Shown piece by piece: positions 6,885 through 7,305 of a DNA stretch of 7,305 nt. The stretch is from Actinomycetes bacterium (lineage in GTDB: Bacteria > Actinomycetota > Acidimicrobiia > Acidimicrobiales > RAAP-2). The translations under genes were made by a program, and so were the position numbers. Every line of letters begins with the position of its first letter. Within the stretch, counting starts at the first letter, position 1. The notes beneath the pieces are model-generated. The model did not search any database. It had not been told where the DNA came from and worked only from the letters and a program-made list of their open reading frames with translations. Location: NCBI GenBank assembly GCA_021795095.1, contig JAJYPU010000091.1, positions 1 to 7,305 on the forward strand. Direction: 5' to 3'.

Positions 6885-7305
6885 CCAGCGCCTCGCGGAT
6901 CTGCTCGGCGTGCACCTTCGGGTGGCGCGAGTAGGCCTCGAGCCAGTCGACCACGCTGAAGTGGCCGCGCGCGCTGTGCTCGCCGTAGCGCTCGAGGTCG
7001 GCCTCGTCGAGGCGCGCCAGGATGGCGAGGTTGTTCGTGCGCAGGCTCTCGATGGCGAGCAGGGATGGCGCCACCGGCAGCGACTCGTAGCCGAGCACCT
7101 CGGCGCGCGCCCAGGCGTCCTCGTCAAAGGCGAGCAGCGGCGCGCCCGCCGGCTCGGCGAGGAGCCGGCGCAGCCGACTGGTCGACTCGGCCTCGGCGTC
7201 GGCGAGGTGGTGGATGATCTGACGGGGTGACCAGCCGCCGGGCACGCGCTGGTCGAGCTGGGTGTCGGTAACGTCGCGCGCGACCGCGAGGAAGGTCGAC
7301 GTCGC
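6877..7305 (-). CDS. DinB-superfamily protein (DinB_2-like), 5' end outside window
   Basis: The minus-strand frame is open from its stop at 6877 to the window edge: 142 codons, no start reached. The visible protein begins ATSTFLAVARDVTDTQLDQR and continues VPGGWSPRQIIHHLADAEAE. The in-frame GTG at 7245 encodes the Val of that VPGGWSPRQ motif and is probably not the start, because family-like sequence continues upstream. DinB/YfiT-type proteins are four-helix bundles that bind a metal through three histidines. Candidates here are a histidine of IIHHLADAE and the two in HPKVHAEQI near the C-terminus. Members include thiol-dependent transferases and many proteins of unknown role, often damage- or stress-linked; this one's substrate cannot be told. 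Its stop codon overlaps that of gltA. About 10-25 N-terminal residues are probably missing. Confidence 0.8.
   Translation of the reverse strand, partial: ATSTFLAVARDVTDTQLDQRVPGGWSPRQIIHHLADAEAESTSRLRRLLAEPAGAPLLAFDEDAWARAEVLGYESLPVAPSLLAIESLRTNNLAILARLDEADLERYGEHSARGHFSVVDWLEAYSRHPKVHAEQIREALGA

Noticed and set aside
7243..7245. GTG at 7245 (minus) as the start of the DinB-like protein.
   Set aside because: The frame stays open to the window edge with family-like sequence upstream, and this codon is the Val of the VPGGWSPRQ motif.

Overview
The window is ordinary chromosomal housekeeping DNA from a high-G+C bacterium, most likely an actinomycete-type organism (Actinomycetota) and possibly class Acidimicrobiia. 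The reasons are the strong G/C bias at third codon positions, the ask-asd gene pair with an actinobacterial-style aspartokinase that carries an internal beta-subunit start, the Gram-positive type aspartate-semialdehyde dehydrogenase, a lysine/arginine-rich N-terminus like those of actinobacterial membrane cyclophilins, and apparent leaderless promoters. The class-level placement is inference.

Layout. Positions 1-98 (minus) hold the first 32 codons of a basic protein, probably a peptidyl-prolyl isomerase. It diverges across 57 bp from lysC/ask (156-1373, plus), which is followed after 15 bp by asd (1389-2417, plus). Together lysC and asd make aspartate semialdehyde, the branch point to lysine/diaminopimelate, threonine and methionine. 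A PhoU-family gene (2418-3089, minus) converges on asd with no spacer and diverges from rmuC (3149-4534, plus). rmuC is followed after 11 bp by a gene for an unrecognised membrane-anchored protein (4546-5550, plus). After a 58-bp promoter-bearing gap comes the citrate synthase gene gltA (5609-6880, plus). A DinB-superfamily gene (6877 to beyond 7305, minus) converges on gltA, and the two stop codons overlap inside a 12-bp palindrome.

How the genes relate. Only lysC-asd form a clear pathway unit, and rmuC plus the downstream unknown gene look like a small transcription unit. The rest are neighbours with no obvious shared function. There is no tRNA, rRNA, CRISPR array, insertion sequence or prophage signal, no riboswitch-sized leader, and no non-coding stretch longer than about 60 bases.

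Most notable pattern. Four starts that lack a Shine-Dalgarno sequence (98 minus, 156, 1389, 3089 minus) each have a TAnnnT -10-like hexamer 6-7 bases upstream, which predicts leaderless mRNAs. Three other starts (internal lysC-beta, rmuC, gltA) have strong Shine-Dalgarno sequences instead. I did not find an exotic new system here. The least understood item is the protein encoded at 4546-5550.
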